This document shows positions 36,889 through 46,253 of a stretch of 64,000 nt of DNA, one piece after another. The DNA lies in NCBI GenBank assembly GCA_963837325.1, contig CAWIMV010000001.1, forward strand, positions 558,001-622,000. Direction: 5' to 3'. Within the stretch, counting starts at the first letter, position 1; each line of letters starts with the position of its first letter. Under the pieces are notes generated by a model. The model ran no database searches. It worked only from the letters and a program-made list of their open reading frames with translations, and was not told where the DNA came from. This stretch comes from CAVQKZ01 sp963837325. Lineage in GTDB: Bacteria; Actinomycetota; Actinomycetes; Mycobacteriales; Jatrophihabitantaceae. The position numbers were made by a program, and so were the translations under genes.

Positions 36889-38250
36889 GTGGTCACTGAG
36901 GCAGAGAAGTACGCAAGCCTGCTGCGTCAGGTCGAGGCCGACGTCACCAGCCGGTGGGGCGAGGGCCGCCTCGAGCCGACGAAGGAGCGCATTGCCGCCC
37001 TGCTCGACCTGCTCGGCCAGCCCCAGCGCAACTATCGAGCCATCCAGCTCACCGGTACGAACGGCAAGACCTCGACCGCACGCATGATCGACGAGCTGTT
37101 GCGGGCGTTCGGTCTGCGCACCGGCCGGTTCACCAGCCCGCACCTGTCCCAGATCACCGAGCGCATCGTGATCGACGGCGAGCCGATCTCGGCCCGGACG
37201 TTCGTCGAGGGCTACCGCGAGCTCGCGCCCTACCTCGACCTGGTCGACGGGCAGTTCGACATCAAGCTGTCCTTCTTCGAGGTGATGGTGGCACTGGCCT
37301 ACGCGGTGTTCGCGGATGCGCCGATCGACGTGGCGATCGTCGAGGTCGGGCTCGGCGGGGAATGGGACGCGACCAACACGATCGACGGCGAGGTCGCCGT
37401 TGTCACCCCGATCGATCTCGACCACACCCAGTATCTCGGCGACACCGTCGGGCAGATCGCCGCCGAGAAGGCCGGCATCATCAAGGCCGGCGCCACGGCG
37501 ATCCTCGCTGCGCAGCCCCCCGACGCGGCTGCCGAGTTGCTGCGGCGGGCGGTCGCAGTCGAGGCGGCGGTAGCGCGCGAGGGCCTGGAGTTCGGTGTGC
37601 TCGAGCGGCGGGTCGCGGTCGGCGGCCAGGTTGTGACGTTCCAGGGCCTTGGCGGCACCTACGACGAGATCTTCCTGCCGCTGCACGGTGCGCATCAGGC
37701 CCAGAACGCGGCCTGCACGCTCGCCGCCGTCGAGGCCTTCTTCGGCGTCGGTGCGGGTTCCGGGCCGATGGATGCCGAGCTGGTGCGGGCCGCGTTCGCC
37801 GCCGTGCGCTCACCCGGGCGGCTTGAGGCGGTGCGCTCGGCCCCGACCATCCTCCTCGACGCCGCCCACAACCCCCACGGGATGGCGGCCTCGGTCGCGG
37901 CGATCGGTGAGGCGTTCGACTTCCGCCGGCTGATCGCCGTGGTCGGCGTGCTCGTCGACAAGGACGTGACCGGCATGCTCGAGGCGCTGGAACCGGCCGT
38001 CGACGAGGTCGTCGTGACGGAGAACTCGTCCATGCGCGCGATGAACGCCGACGAGTTGGCCGCGCGCGCCGTCGCCGTTTTCGGTCCGGACCGGGTTGCG
38101 GTCGAGGCCCGCCTCGACGACGCGCTCGAGACCGCTGTGCGATTGGCGGAGGACACTGACGACGGAGTTCTGTCGGGCGTGGGTGTCCTCGTCACCGGGT
38201 CGGTCGTGACCGCAGGCGAGGCCCGAGTGCTGCTCGGCGCGAAGGGATGA
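36889..38250 (+). CDS. folC: Folylpolyglutamate synthase / dihydrofolate synthase
   Basis: 453 residues. Mur-ligase fold with P-loop LTGTNGKTSTARMID (~50-57), the SPHL/ERI segment (FTSPHLSQITERI), the lysine-loop region GLGGEWDATN and the C-terminal domain with LLDAAHNPHGM. It adds glutamates to folates and probably also makes dihydrofolate from dihydropteroate. An in-frame ATG at 36763 exists, but the added 42 residues cross the GAGTGACGTAT palindrome and are not conserved-looking. It overlaps the next gene by four bases (ATGA). Confidence 0.93.
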   Translation: MVTEAEKYASLLRQVEADVTSRWGEGRLEPTKERIAALLDLLGQPQRNYRAIQLTGTNGKTSTARMIDELLRAFGLRTGRFTSPHLSQITERIVIDGEPISARTFVEGYRELAPYLDLVDGQFDIKLSFFEVMVALAYAVFADAPIDVAIVEVGLGGEWDATNTIDGEVAVVTPIDLDHTQYLGDTVGQIAAEKAGIIKAGATAILAAQPPDAAAELLRRAVAVEAAVAREGLEFGVLERRVAVGGQVVTFQGLGGTYDEIFLPLHGAHQAQNAACTLAAVEAFFGVGAGSGPMDAELVRAAFAAVRSPGRLEAVRSAPTILLDAAHNPHGMAASVAAIGEAFDFRRLIAVVGVLVDKDVTGMLEALEPAVDEVVVTENSSMRAMNADELAARAVAVFGPDRVAVEARLDDALETAVRLAEDTDDGVLSGVGVLVTGSVVTAGEARVLLGAKG

Positions 38251-38651
38251 GCGAACCACCCCCGGAGCCGACGGCCGAGGAACGTGCCGACCGAGCGGTG
38301 CGGGCGGACCGGGCGACCCGCGGCGCCCTGGCCGCGATCCTGGCGTTCGAAGCCCTGGTCGTCCTGCTCGTGCCGCGGGCCATCGCCTATACAGAGACCG
38401 GCCTCGGCGGTACCCGGGCTGTGTTGCTTATTGCCTTGGCCGTGCTGATGATCGGCGCCGCCGGGACGCTGCGCCGGCCCTGGGGCATCGGCACCGGCTC
38501 GGCCCTGCAGGTGGGATTTGCCCTGACCGGCGTGTGGCTGGTGGCAATGTTCGTCATTGCTGCGATCTTCATCGCGATCTGGCTTTATCTGCTCAACCTG
38601 CGTCACGAACTCGTCGGCACGCCCGGGGGGCTGCGCATGCTGTCGTCCTGA
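38247..38651 (+). CDS. DUF4233 four-span membrane protein
   Basis: 134 residues. A charged N-terminus (EERADRAVRADRATRG) precedes four hydrophobic segments (LAAILAFEALVVLLV, AVLLIALAVLMIGAA, GSALQVGFALTGVW, FVIAAIFIAIWLYLL). DUF4233 genes almost always sit right after folC in actinobacteria, and this one overlaps its stop. Function unknown. Confidence 0.88.
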   Translation: MSEPPPEPTAEERADRAVRADRATRGALAAILAFEALVVLLVPRAIAYTETGLGGTRAVLLIALAVLMIGAAGTLRRPWGIGTGSALQVGFALTGVWLVAMFVIAAIFIAIWLYLLNLRHELVGTPGGLRMLSS

Positions 38652-38672
38652 TCGCGCCCGCATTCGGCCGAC

Positions 38673-39896
38673 ATGGTTGATGATGTCGGGGTGGACGGTC
38701 GCAACGACATCGGGTCGGGCGGGGTCGAGTGGCTCGACCTCGGACCGCCAGAACGTTCGGCCGACACTGGGCCGCCGGACCGGCGCCGGCGGCGTTGGTA
38801 CGTGCTCGCCGTCGCCGTGGCCGCCGCGGTGATCCTGGTCGTGGCCCTGCAGCATCGTCGCGACACCCACGCGACGGCGGCACCGCGCCATTCCCCGAGC
38901 CATTCCCCGAGCACGACGGCCGCGCCCGTTCCGCTCCGGCCGCCGGCGAGCGCGGCGCCGCCAAGCCGAACGACAGTCGTCACGGATCTCAAACACGGCC
39001 TGCTCCACGTGCCCACGAGTTGGGAGCTGTTCGGTCGTGGGGCGCGCGGCGTTGTCCGGGTCCAACTAGCGATCGGTCGCGTCAGCATGACGCCCGTGCC
39101 CCCTCTCAACAGCAGCGGCGGCACGTCGTTCGTCGTGGGACGGGACCGGGCAATCATCCGACCCTGGGACAACGTCGCTGGCTACGTGGTGCGCGACACC
39201 GAACCGGCCGCACCGTTGACGGGCGCGCTCGCCGGCGAAGGGCCGAGCCTGCCCGGCCCGGATCCCGATCACGTCTGGGTGCCGTCCGACGACGACAAGC
39301 GCATGAATCTCGTCGGGCTGGACGGACGCCCGACTGGCGCGTCACTGGCGATGCCCGGCGGTACCGGGTCGGTGAACCCTGACGGGGCCGGCTATGCGCT
39401 GTTCTTCGGCACCGGCGGTGTGTATGACGTGCACCCGGGGCGCGTCACCCGCATCACCACTGGCGAACTCCTGGCCGACGGGCCCACTCGCTGGCTGACC
39501 CGCGAATGCGACGCCTCGTACCGATGCGTGATTACCGTCATCGATCGAGCGAGCGGTACCAAGCGGACCCTGGGGCGCTCGTTCGACGACTCCGGCGTCG
39601 TGGGTTCAATTGCTCCGGACGGCTCGTTCGCCGCGGTGTTCACCGTCGACCAGACCGGTCAGCCCAGCCTGGGCTTGCTCGACCTGACGACCGGCGTTAC
39701 CCGCCCGCTCGACATCCCGTTCGACCCGCAGTACTCGTTCAGCACCGGCGTGTGTGTCTGGTCGCCGGACAGCCGCTGGCTCTTTGCCTCGGGTGCAGAG
39801 GGACGGCTCAAGGTGCTCGACCGGCACACCATGCGACTGCGGGACCTCGGCGTCAGCTATCCGGTCACCCAGGTGGCGTTCCGCCGAAGGGATTGA
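38673..39896 (+). CDS. Membrane-anchored beta-propeller-like protein
   Basis: 407 residues. Cytoplasmic N-terminus ending RRRRR, one membrane span (YVLAVAVAAAVILVVAL, ~42-58), a Ser/Pro/His-rich stalk and an exported domain. The last ~250 residues contain repeated beta-strand blades (DHVWVPSDDDKRMNLVG, VNPDGAGYALFF, GSIAPDGSFAAVF, WSPDSRWLFASG) like WD40/TolB propellers. No enzyme motif. Possibly a protein- or sugar-binding surface protein. It is not part of the usual folC-ndk neighbourhood, so it may be a lineage insertion. Confidence 0.75.
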   Translation: MVDDVGVDGRNDIGSGGVEWLDLGPPERSADTGPPDRRRRRWYVLAVAVAAAVILVVALQHRRDTHATAAPRHSPSHSPSTTAAPVPLRPPASAAPPSRTTVVTDLKHGLLHVPTSWELFGRGARGVVRVQLAIGRVSMTPVPPLNSSGGTSFVVGRDRAIIRPWDNVAGYVVRDTEPAAPLTGALAGEGPSLPGPDPDHVWVPSDDDKRMNLVGLDGRPTGASLAMPGGTGSVNPDGAGYALFFGTGGVYDVHPGRVTRITTGELLADGPTRWLTRECDASYRCVITVIDRASGTKRTLGRSFDDSGVVGSIAPDGSFAAVFTVDQTGQPSLGLLDLTTGVTRPLDIPFDPQYSFSTGVCVWSPDSRWLFASGAEGRLKVLDRHTMRLRDLGVSYPVTQVAFRRRD

Positions 39897-39938
39897 CCGC
39901 CCGCGCGACGCTCGTCAGGTTGGCCCAGTGCCCCCCGT

Positions 39939-39944
39939 TACGCT
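39939..39944 (+). promoter_or_regulatory. -10 box of leaderless ndk transcript
   Basis: TACGCT ends seven bases before the ndk GTG; no ribosome site lies between them. Confidence 0.5.
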
Positions 39945-39951
39945 GCAACGC

Positions 39952-40383
39952 GTGACTGAGACTCCGGCCGAGCGCACGCTGATCCTGGTCAAGCCCGACG
40001 GCGTGGCCCGGGGACTGACCGGCGAAGTACTCCGGCGGGTCGAGGCGAAGGGCTACCGGTTGGTCGCGCTAGAGATGCGCACCGCCACGCCGCAGTTGCT
40101 GGCTGAGCACTACGCCGAGCATCACGGCAAGCCGTTCTATCAGCCCCTCGTGGATTTCATGCTGTCCGGGCCGGTCGTCGCGGCCGTCGCCGAAGGGCAG
40201 CAAGTCATCGAGGGGTTCCGGGCCTTGGCCGGTGCCACCGACCCCACCGCGGCGTTGCCCGGGACGGTGCGCGGCGATCTCGGGCGCGCCTGGGGTGCGG
40301 CCGTGCAGCAGAACATCGTGCACGGGTCGGACTCGCCGCAGTCCGCGGCCCGCGAGATCGCGCTGTGGTTCCCCGACCGCTGA
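39952..40383 (+). CDS. ndk: Nucleoside diphosphate kinase
   Basis: 143 residues. Phospho-transfer His124 in NIVHGSDSPQSA; the N-terminal RTLILVKPDGVARG and QHYAEHHGKPFY-like segment (AEHYAEHHGKPFY) are standard. It transfers gamma-phosphate from ATP to other nucleoside diphosphates. The GTG at 39952 matches the family N-terminus; longer frames upstream are shadows inside the propeller gene. Confidence 0.95.
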   Translation: MTETPAERTLILVKPDGVARGLTGEVLRRVEAKGYRLVALEMRTATPQLLAEHYAEHHGKPFYQPLVDFMLSGPVVAAVAEGQQVIEGFRALAGATDPTAALPGTVRGDLGRAWGAAVQQNIVHGSDSPQSAAREIALWFPDR

Positions 40384-40500
40384 GCCAACGTCGCCTCATC
40401 AGTCACATCCGTCCCGTCTATCCCGCGAGTCGCAACCGGGTTTGACCGGCGCCGAACCATACGATCGGGCGGACTGCTCCGATTTTGAAGGGTTTGGGCC

Positions 40501-41571
40501 GTGACGTTCACCCCGCTCGCACGGCTCTCGCTCGTGTCCCAGCTGGGTGGCGACCTGCTCGGAGGCGACCTCGCCGTCGACCTCGGCACCGCGAACACCC
40601 TGGTTTACGCCCGCGGTCGCGGGATCATGCTCAACGAGCCCTCGGCAGTTGCCCTCGACACGTCCACGAACTGCGTGGTCGCGGTCGGAGCGGAGGCCAA
40701 ACGGATGATCGGTCGCACCCCTGGCCACATCAGAGCCGTGCGCCCGCTGCAGGACGGGGTCATCGCCGACTACGAGATCACGGCCGAGATGCTGCGCTAC
40801 TTCGTCCGAAAGGTGCTGCGCCGGCGAGGGATGTTCACCGGTCCGCGCGTCGTCGTGTGCGTGCCCAGCGGAATCACCGGCGTCGAGCAGCGGGCGGTCA
40901 GTGAAGCCGTCTACGCCGCGGGCGCCCGCCGCGTACACATCATCTCCGAGCCGATGGCGGCCGCGATTGGCGCCGGTCTGCCGGTGAACCAGCCGTCGGG
41001 ATCGATGGTGGTCGACATCGGTGGCGGCACGACCGAGGTCGCGATCCTGGCCCTCGGCGGGATCGTCGCGTCGACGAGCCTGCGGGTCGCCGGCAATGCC
41101 CTTGATGCCGCCATCGTCGACTACATCCGCGCGGAGTTCGCGCTGCTCATCGGCGAGCGCACCGCAGAAGAGCTCAAGATTTCGGTTGGGTCGGCCTTTC
41201 CCGTTGCCGGGCCGAAGAACGCCGACATCCGCGGCCGCGACGTGTCGACGGGGTTGCCACGCAATGTGACGGTCTCCGGCGACGAGTTGCGCAAGGCGAT
41301 GGATGCGCCGCTGGCCCGCATCGTGGCCGCGGTGCGCGCGACGCTGGACCGGTGCCCGCCCGAACTGTCCGGTGATCTGGTCTCCCGCGGCATCGTCCTG
41401 TGCGGCGGCGGTGCGCTGCTGCGCGGCCTGGACGCCCGCTTGCAGCACGTGCTGGGCGTACCGGTTCTGGTCGCCGACCGGCCGTTGGACTCCGTCGTGC
41501 TCGGTACCGGCACCGTTGTCGAACACTTCGACCAACTGCAGAAGGTCGTCATCGACGGCCATCGCCGTTAG
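40501..41571 (+). CDS. mreB: Rod-shape actin homologue MreB
   Basis: 356 residues. Actin fold: phosphate 1 DLAVDLGTANTLVY, phosphate 2 MVVDIGGGTTEVAIL, adenosine motif GIVLCGGGALLRGLD. It directs the lateral cell-wall machinery on the inner membrane. GTG start with GAAGGG ahead, and a -10-like TACGAT at 40460-40465. First gene of the block mreB-mreC-mreD-pbp2-rodA. Presence of MreBCD excludes lineages that lost it, such as mycobacteria and corynebacteria. Confidence 0.95.
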   Translation: MTFTPLARLSLVSQLGGDLLGGDLAVDLGTANTLVYARGRGIMLNEPSAVALDTSTNCVVAVGAEAKRMIGRTPGHIRAVRPLQDGVIADYEITAEMLRYFVRKVLRRRGMFTGPRVVVCVPSGITGVEQRAVSEAVYAAGARRVHIISEPMAAAIGAGLPVNQPSGSMVVDIGGGTTEVAILALGGIVASTSLRVAGNALDAAIVDYIRAEFALLIGERTAEELKISVGSAFPVAGPKNADIRGRDVSTGLPRNVTVSGDELRKAMDAPLARIVAAVRATLDRCPPELSGDLVSRGIVLCGGGALLRGLDARLQHVLGVPVLVADRPLDSVVLGTGTVVEHFDQLQKVVIDGHRR

Positions 41572-41580
41572 CCAATCGGA

Positions 41581-42444
41581 ATGCGGCGGCTCACTCGGCG
41601 GCAGCGACTGGCCGCAATCGTCCTGGCCGCGCTGGCCTTCGGCTTCATCACGCTCGACCTGAGCGGCAACGGCCTGAGGTCAGCCCACGACGGCGTGCGG
41701 GGCGCTCTTGGCTCGCTCTACCGCGGCACCGACGCCGCGCTCGGCCCGGCCCGGCGCTTCGTCCAGGGCGTGCCGTCGGCCGCGACGAACCGGTCGCGCA
41801 TCGCGGCCTTGCAACGCGAGAACGCCGCACTGCGGGGTCGGCTCGCGGGAGTACAGACCGATCGGGCGACCCGCGCCCAACTCGCCCGGCTTCAACTCGC
41901 GGCCGACACTGGCGGGTACCGCATCGTGGCCGCTCGCGTGATAGCCGTCGCGCCGGGCGAGGGTTTCGACTGGACGGCGACGCTCGACGCGGGCACGAAG
42001 AGCGGGATCCGGATCGGACAGACGGTGACCGACGGAGCCGGCCTCGTCGGGCGGGTGTTGCACGTCGGCGCTGCCACGTGCGTGATCCTGCTTGCCGCCG
42101 ACCCGGGGTCCGGCGTTGGCGCCCGCGATCTGCGCACCGGGCAGGTGGGCATTGCCACCGGCCGCGGCTCGGACGGGTTCCGGTTCGTGCCGTTCGACCC
42201 GACCGCTGTGATCCACGTCGGCGACAAACTCGTCACCGGGCCGGCCGGCTCGACCCGGTTCGTGTCGGGTCTGGCCGTCGGGACGGTGAGTTCGGTGCGG
42301 GCGTCGGCAGACGGCGCGACGCGGGCAACGGTGCGCCTGGCCGTCTCGGCAACCACCCTCGACCTCGTCGGCGTGGTCCTCGTCGGCGGCCAACCACCGA
42401 CGCCACGCCCGCCGCTCGTCCCGACCAACCAGGCGCAACGATGA
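41581..42444 (+). CDS. mreC: Rod-shape protein MreC
   Basis: 287 residues. One N-terminal membrane span (LAAIVLAALAFGFITLDL), a coiled coil (~60-95, RIAALQRENAALRGRLAG) and the paired beta-barrel periplasmic domain (VIAVAPGEGFDWTATLDAGTK split across GIRIGQTVTDGAGLVGRV). It links MreB inside to PBP2 outside. The last 20 residues are proline-rich. Starts ten bases after mreB, and its stop overlaps the mreD ATG. Confidence 0.92.
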   Translation: MRRLTRRQRLAAIVLAALAFGFITLDLSGNGLRSAHDGVRGALGSLYRGTDAALGPARRFVQGVPSAATNRSRIAALQRENAALRGRLAGVQTDRATRAQLARLQLAADTGGYRIVAARVIAVAPGEGFDWTATLDAGTKSGIRIGQTVTDGAGLVGRVLHVGAATCVILLAADPGSGVGARDLRTGQVGIATGRGSDGFRFVPFDPTAVIHVGDKLVTGPAGSTRFVSGLAVGTVSSVRASADGATRATVRLAVSATTLDLVGVVLVGGQPPTPRPPLVPTNQAQR

Positions 42445-42974
42445 CCAGGGCGCGGGTGTTTGCCGGTGCGGCCGCACTGCTGACGGCGTTGCTGCTGCAG
42501 GCGACGCTGGTCGGCCCGCTGACCACGTTGGTACCGGTGAGTTTGCCCGCCATCCTGGTTGCGGCGGTCGCGCTCGGCAACGGCCCGGCCACCGGGATCT
42601 CGTTCGGCTTCACCGTGGGCCTCATGGCCGATCTCGCCTCCAATCACCCAGCCGGCGTGCTGGCGCTGACCTGGCTCGGACTGGGGCTCGTCTGCGGCTT
42701 GGCCGCCGACCGGCGCACCGTGATCGGAGACGCGGCGGTAGTAGCGGCGGCGAGCACGGTGGCGGCGTTCTTCGCCACGGTGGTGTTGACCGTCGTGCAC
42801 GCCGGCGGGGCAACGGTCTGGCTGGCCGTGCGCACCGCGGTCCCGGCCGGGCTCGGCAACGCGTTGCTCGCCCTCGCCGTGGTCCCGGTCGTCCGGGCCG
42901 CATTGCGCACCGACCGATTGCGCCCGCCTCGGGTCCTGGCCGGCCAACTCGGCGCTGGGTCGGCACGTGGCTGA
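42441..42974 (+). CDS. mreD: Rod-shape protein MreD
   Basis: 177 residues, about five membrane spans, no soluble domain. The conserved ISFGFTVGLMADLASNHPAG stretch fits MreD (usual G/A-rich region with a conserved Asp in the membrane). ATGA overlap with mreC, and its stop overlaps the PBP2 start by eight bases, so the whole block is translationally linked. Confidence 0.88.
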   Translation: MTRARVFAGAAALLTALLLQATLVGPLTTLVPVSLPAILVAAVALGNGPATGISFGFTVGLMADLASNHPAGVLALTWLGLGLVCGLAADRRTVIGDAAVVAAASTVAAFFATVVLTVVHAGGATVWLAVRTAVPAGLGNALLALAVVPVVRAALRTDRLRPPRVLAGQLGAGSARG

Positions 42975-45081
42975 GCGCCGCCGGCCCGACCTCGGCGCCC
43001 GCCGGCTCATGGTCGTCATCGTGCTGGTCTGCTCGATGGTGCTGACCTTGACCGTTCGGCTGTACTACGTGCAGGTCCTCGACCCGAACAAGCCGGTACA
43101 GACGGCCGGTCGCCTGCACGACGCCACCATCGTCGTGCCCGCTCCGCGCGGCCAGATCCTGGACTCACGCGGGCGCATTCTCGTCGGCACCGCTGCCACC
43201 CAAGTGGTCACCGTGAATCGCCAGACCCTGCAGGAGCTTCCGGACCGCGGAACAGCTGTTCTGGAGCGACTGTCCGGCTTGCTGAAGATCACGCCGGCCC
43301 GGCTGGCGCGCGAGATCACCCCCTGTTCGCCGCGGTTCAGCGCGCCGTGCTGGACCGGGCCGCCCTATCAGCCGGTCCCGGTCGCGATGGACGCCTCCAC
43401 CGGCCTGGCCCTGGCAGTCGGCGAGCACCGGGAGCAGTTCCCGGGTGTGGCGCTGCAGACGGTCACTCAACCCGACTACCCCGAGGGCACGCTGGCCGCC
43501 CACGTACTCGGCTTCACCGGCGAAGTCGCGCCGGCCGACAAGAAAGCCAGACCCGCGCTGACCGACGCCGACACGGTCGGGCGCAGCGGTTTACAGGCGC
43601 AGTACGACGCGGTGCTGCGCGGCGTCGACGGCAAGCAGACCGTTCGCCTCAATCCGCAGGGCACGGTGACGGCCGACGGCACCGACGTGGCCGCCGTACC
43701 CGGCGACACCCTCATCACCAGTATCGACGCCAACGTGCAGCGGCTCGCCGAGCGGTCGTTGGCCCGCCAGATCTCCGACTCCCGCGCGAAGGGCAAGCCG
43801 GCGACGTCCGGCGCCGTGATCGTCATGGACCCCGACACCGGCCGGGTGATCGCCGCGGCCAGCTATCCGACCTACGATCCCCAGCAGTTCGTCGGCGGCA
43901 TCTCACCGGCCGACTACGCAGCGTTGACCGCCCCGTCGGCGAATGACCCGCTGCTCGCCCGAGCGACGGCCGGCCAGTACGCGCCCGGTTCGACGTTCAA
44001 ACTGATCACCACGTCGTCGTTGCTGTCGCACCATGAGATCGCGCTCGACGGCAGCTACCCGTGCCCCGGCTCATTGACGATCGACGGCCGGGTCAAGACC
44101 AACTACGACTCCGAGGCGTTCGGCTATCCCATCACCCTGCGCGACGCACTCGGCTACTCCTGCGACACGTTCTTCTACGCCCCGGCCGCGGCGGAGTTCT
44201 ACGCCGATCAGGCCCGCGTCGCCGCCGGACAGCGACCGACGGAATACCTGCAAGAGACCGCGGCCCAGTTCGGCGTGGGCCGGCGCCCGCACATCGACCT
44301 GCCCACCGCCGAGCAGGCGTCCGGCAGCTACGCCGACCGCGAGACCCGGCTGCAGCGATGGCGAGCGAACCGCACCCAGGACTGCCAGGACGCCCGCACC
44401 GGTTTCCCGCACGAGCTCGACCCGGCCCAACGGGCCTACCAAACCGCGCTCGCGGCAGAGAACTGCACGGACGGGTGGCGCTATCGCGCGGGTGACAACG
44501 CCGACCTGGCCATCGGCCAGGGCGAGACGACGGTTTCACCGTTGCAGTTGGCGGTCGCGTACTCGGCCTTGGTCAACGGCGGGCGAATCTGGGAGCCCAC
44601 GCTCGGCTGGGTCGTCGTCGACCCCGCCGGTCACGTCGTCAAGACGATCAAGCCGAAGGTGCACAACCGGGTGCCGGTGAGTGCGAGCGTGTTGAACTAC
44701 ATCGCCAACTCCTTGTCCTTCGGACGGGGCTGGGCGGTCTCCGGTGCCTTCGCCTATCTGCAGTCCCCGTACCGAACAGAGATCGGCGGCAAGACCGGGA
44801 CCGCCGAGGTGTTCGGCCACCAGGACACGTCGTGGCTGTCGACCTGGGGGCCGGTCAGCACCCGCAACGGCAGCGTCCGGGGCCGGTTCGTCGTCGTGGG
44901 CATGGTGGAACAGGCCGGCACCGGCGCGACCGCCGCCGGTCCCATGCTCAAGCGGATCTGGGACGGCCTGCTCGGCGCGACCGGTCCAGCGGTCATACCC
45001 GGTTCCCGGCCGGCCAGCAGGCTGCCGCGGATCGCTCTTCAGTCGCGCGTCTCCGTGCCGGTGAACGGAGTGCGACGGTGA
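42967..45081 (+). CDS. mrdA: Penicillin-binding protein 2 (class B transpeptidase)
   Basis: 704 residues. Single N-terminal membrane span (LMVVIVLVCSMVLTLTVRLYY), dimerisation domain from PAPRGQILDSRGRIL, then the transpeptidase with SxxK (PGSTFK, catalytic Ser), a YSCD motif in the SxN position and KTGT (GGKTGTAEV). It cross-links lateral wall peptidoglycan with RodA. An insertion between SxN and KTGT (~65 residues with QDCQDARTGFPHELDP) carries two cysteines and may form a disulfide loop (inference). GTG start 42967. Confidence 0.93.
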   Translation: MAERRRPDLGARRLMVVIVLVCSMVLTLTVRLYYVQVLDPNKPVQTAGRLHDATIVVPAPRGQILDSRGRILVGTAATQVVTVNRQTLQELPDRGTAVLERLSGLLKITPARLAREITPCSPRFSAPCWTGPPYQPVPVAMDASTGLALAVGEHREQFPGVALQTVTQPDYPEGTLAAHVLGFTGEVAPADKKARPALTDADTVGRSGLQAQYDAVLRGVDGKQTVRLNPQGTVTADGTDVAAVPGDTLITSIDANVQRLAERSLARQISDSRAKGKPATSGAVIVMDPDTGRVIAAASYPTYDPQQFVGGISPADYAALTAPSANDPLLARATAGQYAPGSTFKLITTSSLLSHHEIALDGSYPCPGSLTIDGRVKTNYDSEAFGYPITLRDALGYSCDTFFYAPAAAEFYADQARVAAGQRPTEYLQETAAQFGVGRRPHIDLPTAEQASGSYADRETRLQRWRANRTQDCQDARTGFPHELDPAQRAYQTALAAENCTDGWRYRAGDNADLAIGQGETTVSPLQLAVAYSALVNGGRIWEPTLGWVVVDPAGHVVKTIKPKVHNRVPVSASVLNYIANSLSFGRGWAVSGAFAYLQSPYRTEIGGKTGTAEVFGHQDTSWLSTWGPVSTRNGSVRGRFVVVGMVEQAGTGATAAGPMLKRIWDGLLGATGPAVIPGSRPASRLPRIALQSRVSVPVNGVRR

Positions 45082-46253
45082 CCCTGCTCGCGCGCGATCC
45101 CCGAGCGCCGTTCGTGCTCACGCCGGCTGTGCTCCCGCTCGAGCGCCCAACCCGGAGGTACGACTGGCTCCTTGTCGCGGTCAGCCTTGCCCTTGCCCTC
45201 GCCGGTGCCCTGCTCGTCTGGGCGGCAACCCGCGATGCCGCGCGGGCCCAGGGCACGAATCCCCAAGGCGCGCTGTACCGGCACCTGGTCAATGTCGGCG
45301 TCGCCGGGGTGCTGATGGTGCTGGCCTCGCGACTGGACGCCCGGCTGCTGCGGCTGTTCGGTCCGCTCGTCTACCTAGCCAGCCTGTTGGGGCTGGTCGC
45401 GGTGTTCATAGTCGGTACGACGGTGAACGGGGCACATGCGTGGATCCGGGTCGGCGGGGCGTTGCAGCTGCAGCCGTCGGAGTTCATGAAGCTCGGCCTG
45501 GTGGTCGGGATGGCCGTGCTCTTCGCACAGCGCGGCGCCCACCGCGAGGACGAGCCGCCCACCGCCGGCGACGTGCTGCTCGGGTTCGTCCTCATCGCCG
45601 TGCCCCTCGTGCTGGTGATGCTCCAGCCGGACCTAGGTTCGGCGATGGTGCTGGCGGCGGCCGCGTTCGGCGTGCTCATCGCGGCCGGGGTAAGGGCCCG
45701 TTGGACGATCGGGCTGCTGGTGGTGGCCGTGGTCGTCGCGGTCTTCGCGGTGAAGGGTGGCCTGCTCGCCGACTACCAGCTCGCGCGATTCACGTCCTTC
45801 ACCCATCCCGGTCAGGACCCGCAGGGTGCCGCCTACAACGTGACGCAGGCGCACATTGCCATTGCCAACGGCGGCCTGTTCGGCACCGGCCTGTTCCACG
45901 GTCCGCAGACCAACGGCGGTTTCGTGCCGGAGCAGCAGACCGATTTCGTGTTCTCGGTCGTGGGCGAGGAGTTCGGGCTCGTCGGCGGCGCCGCCGTCAT
46001 CGGGCTGTTCGCGCTGCTGTGCTGGCGCGGCCTGCGGATTGCCGCGCAGGCCGACCGGGCCGGCCGGCTGGTCGCGGTCGGCACCGTGTGCTGGATCGCG
46101 TTCCAGGCCTTCCAGAACATCGGGATGAACCTCGGCCTGATGCCGGTCACCGGGCTGCCGTTGCCGTTCGTCTCCTACGGCGGGTCGTCGATGTTCGCGC
46201 AGGGCCTCGCGATCGGTCTGCTGCAGGCTGTCCGCCGTCGCTCGTCAGACTGA
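45078..46253 (+). CDS. rodA: RodA peptidoglycan polymerase (SEDS family)
   Basis: 391 residues with about ten membrane spans. SEDS hallmarks: VNGAHAWIRVGGALQLQPSEF, QPDLGSAMVL containing the essential Asp, and the terminal MPVTGLPLPFVSYGGSSM. It polymerises lipid II glycan strands with PBP2 as partner. The GTG overlaps the PBP2 stop (GTGA), a configuration that favours equal synthesis. Tail-to-tail overlap of nine bases with the EamA gene. Confidence 0.94.
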   Translation: MTLLARDPRAPFVLTPAVLPLERPTRRYDWLLVAVSLALALAGALLVWAATRDAARAQGTNPQGALYRHLVNVGVAGVLMVLASRLDARLLRLFGPLVYLASLLGLVAVFIVGTTVNGAHAWIRVGGALQLQPSEFMKLGLVVGMAVLFAQRGAHREDEPPTAGDVLLGFVLIAVPLVLVMLQPDLGSAMVLAAAAFGVLIAAGVRARWTIGLLVVAVVVAVFAVKGGLLADYQLARFTSFTHPGQDPQGAAYNVTQAHIAIANGGLFGTGLFHGPQTNGGFVPEQQTDFVFSVVGEEFGLVGGAAVIGLFALLCWRGLRIAAQADRAGRLVAVGTVCWIAFQAFQNIGMNLGLMPVTGLPLPFVSYGGSSMFAQGLAIGLLQAVRRRSSD

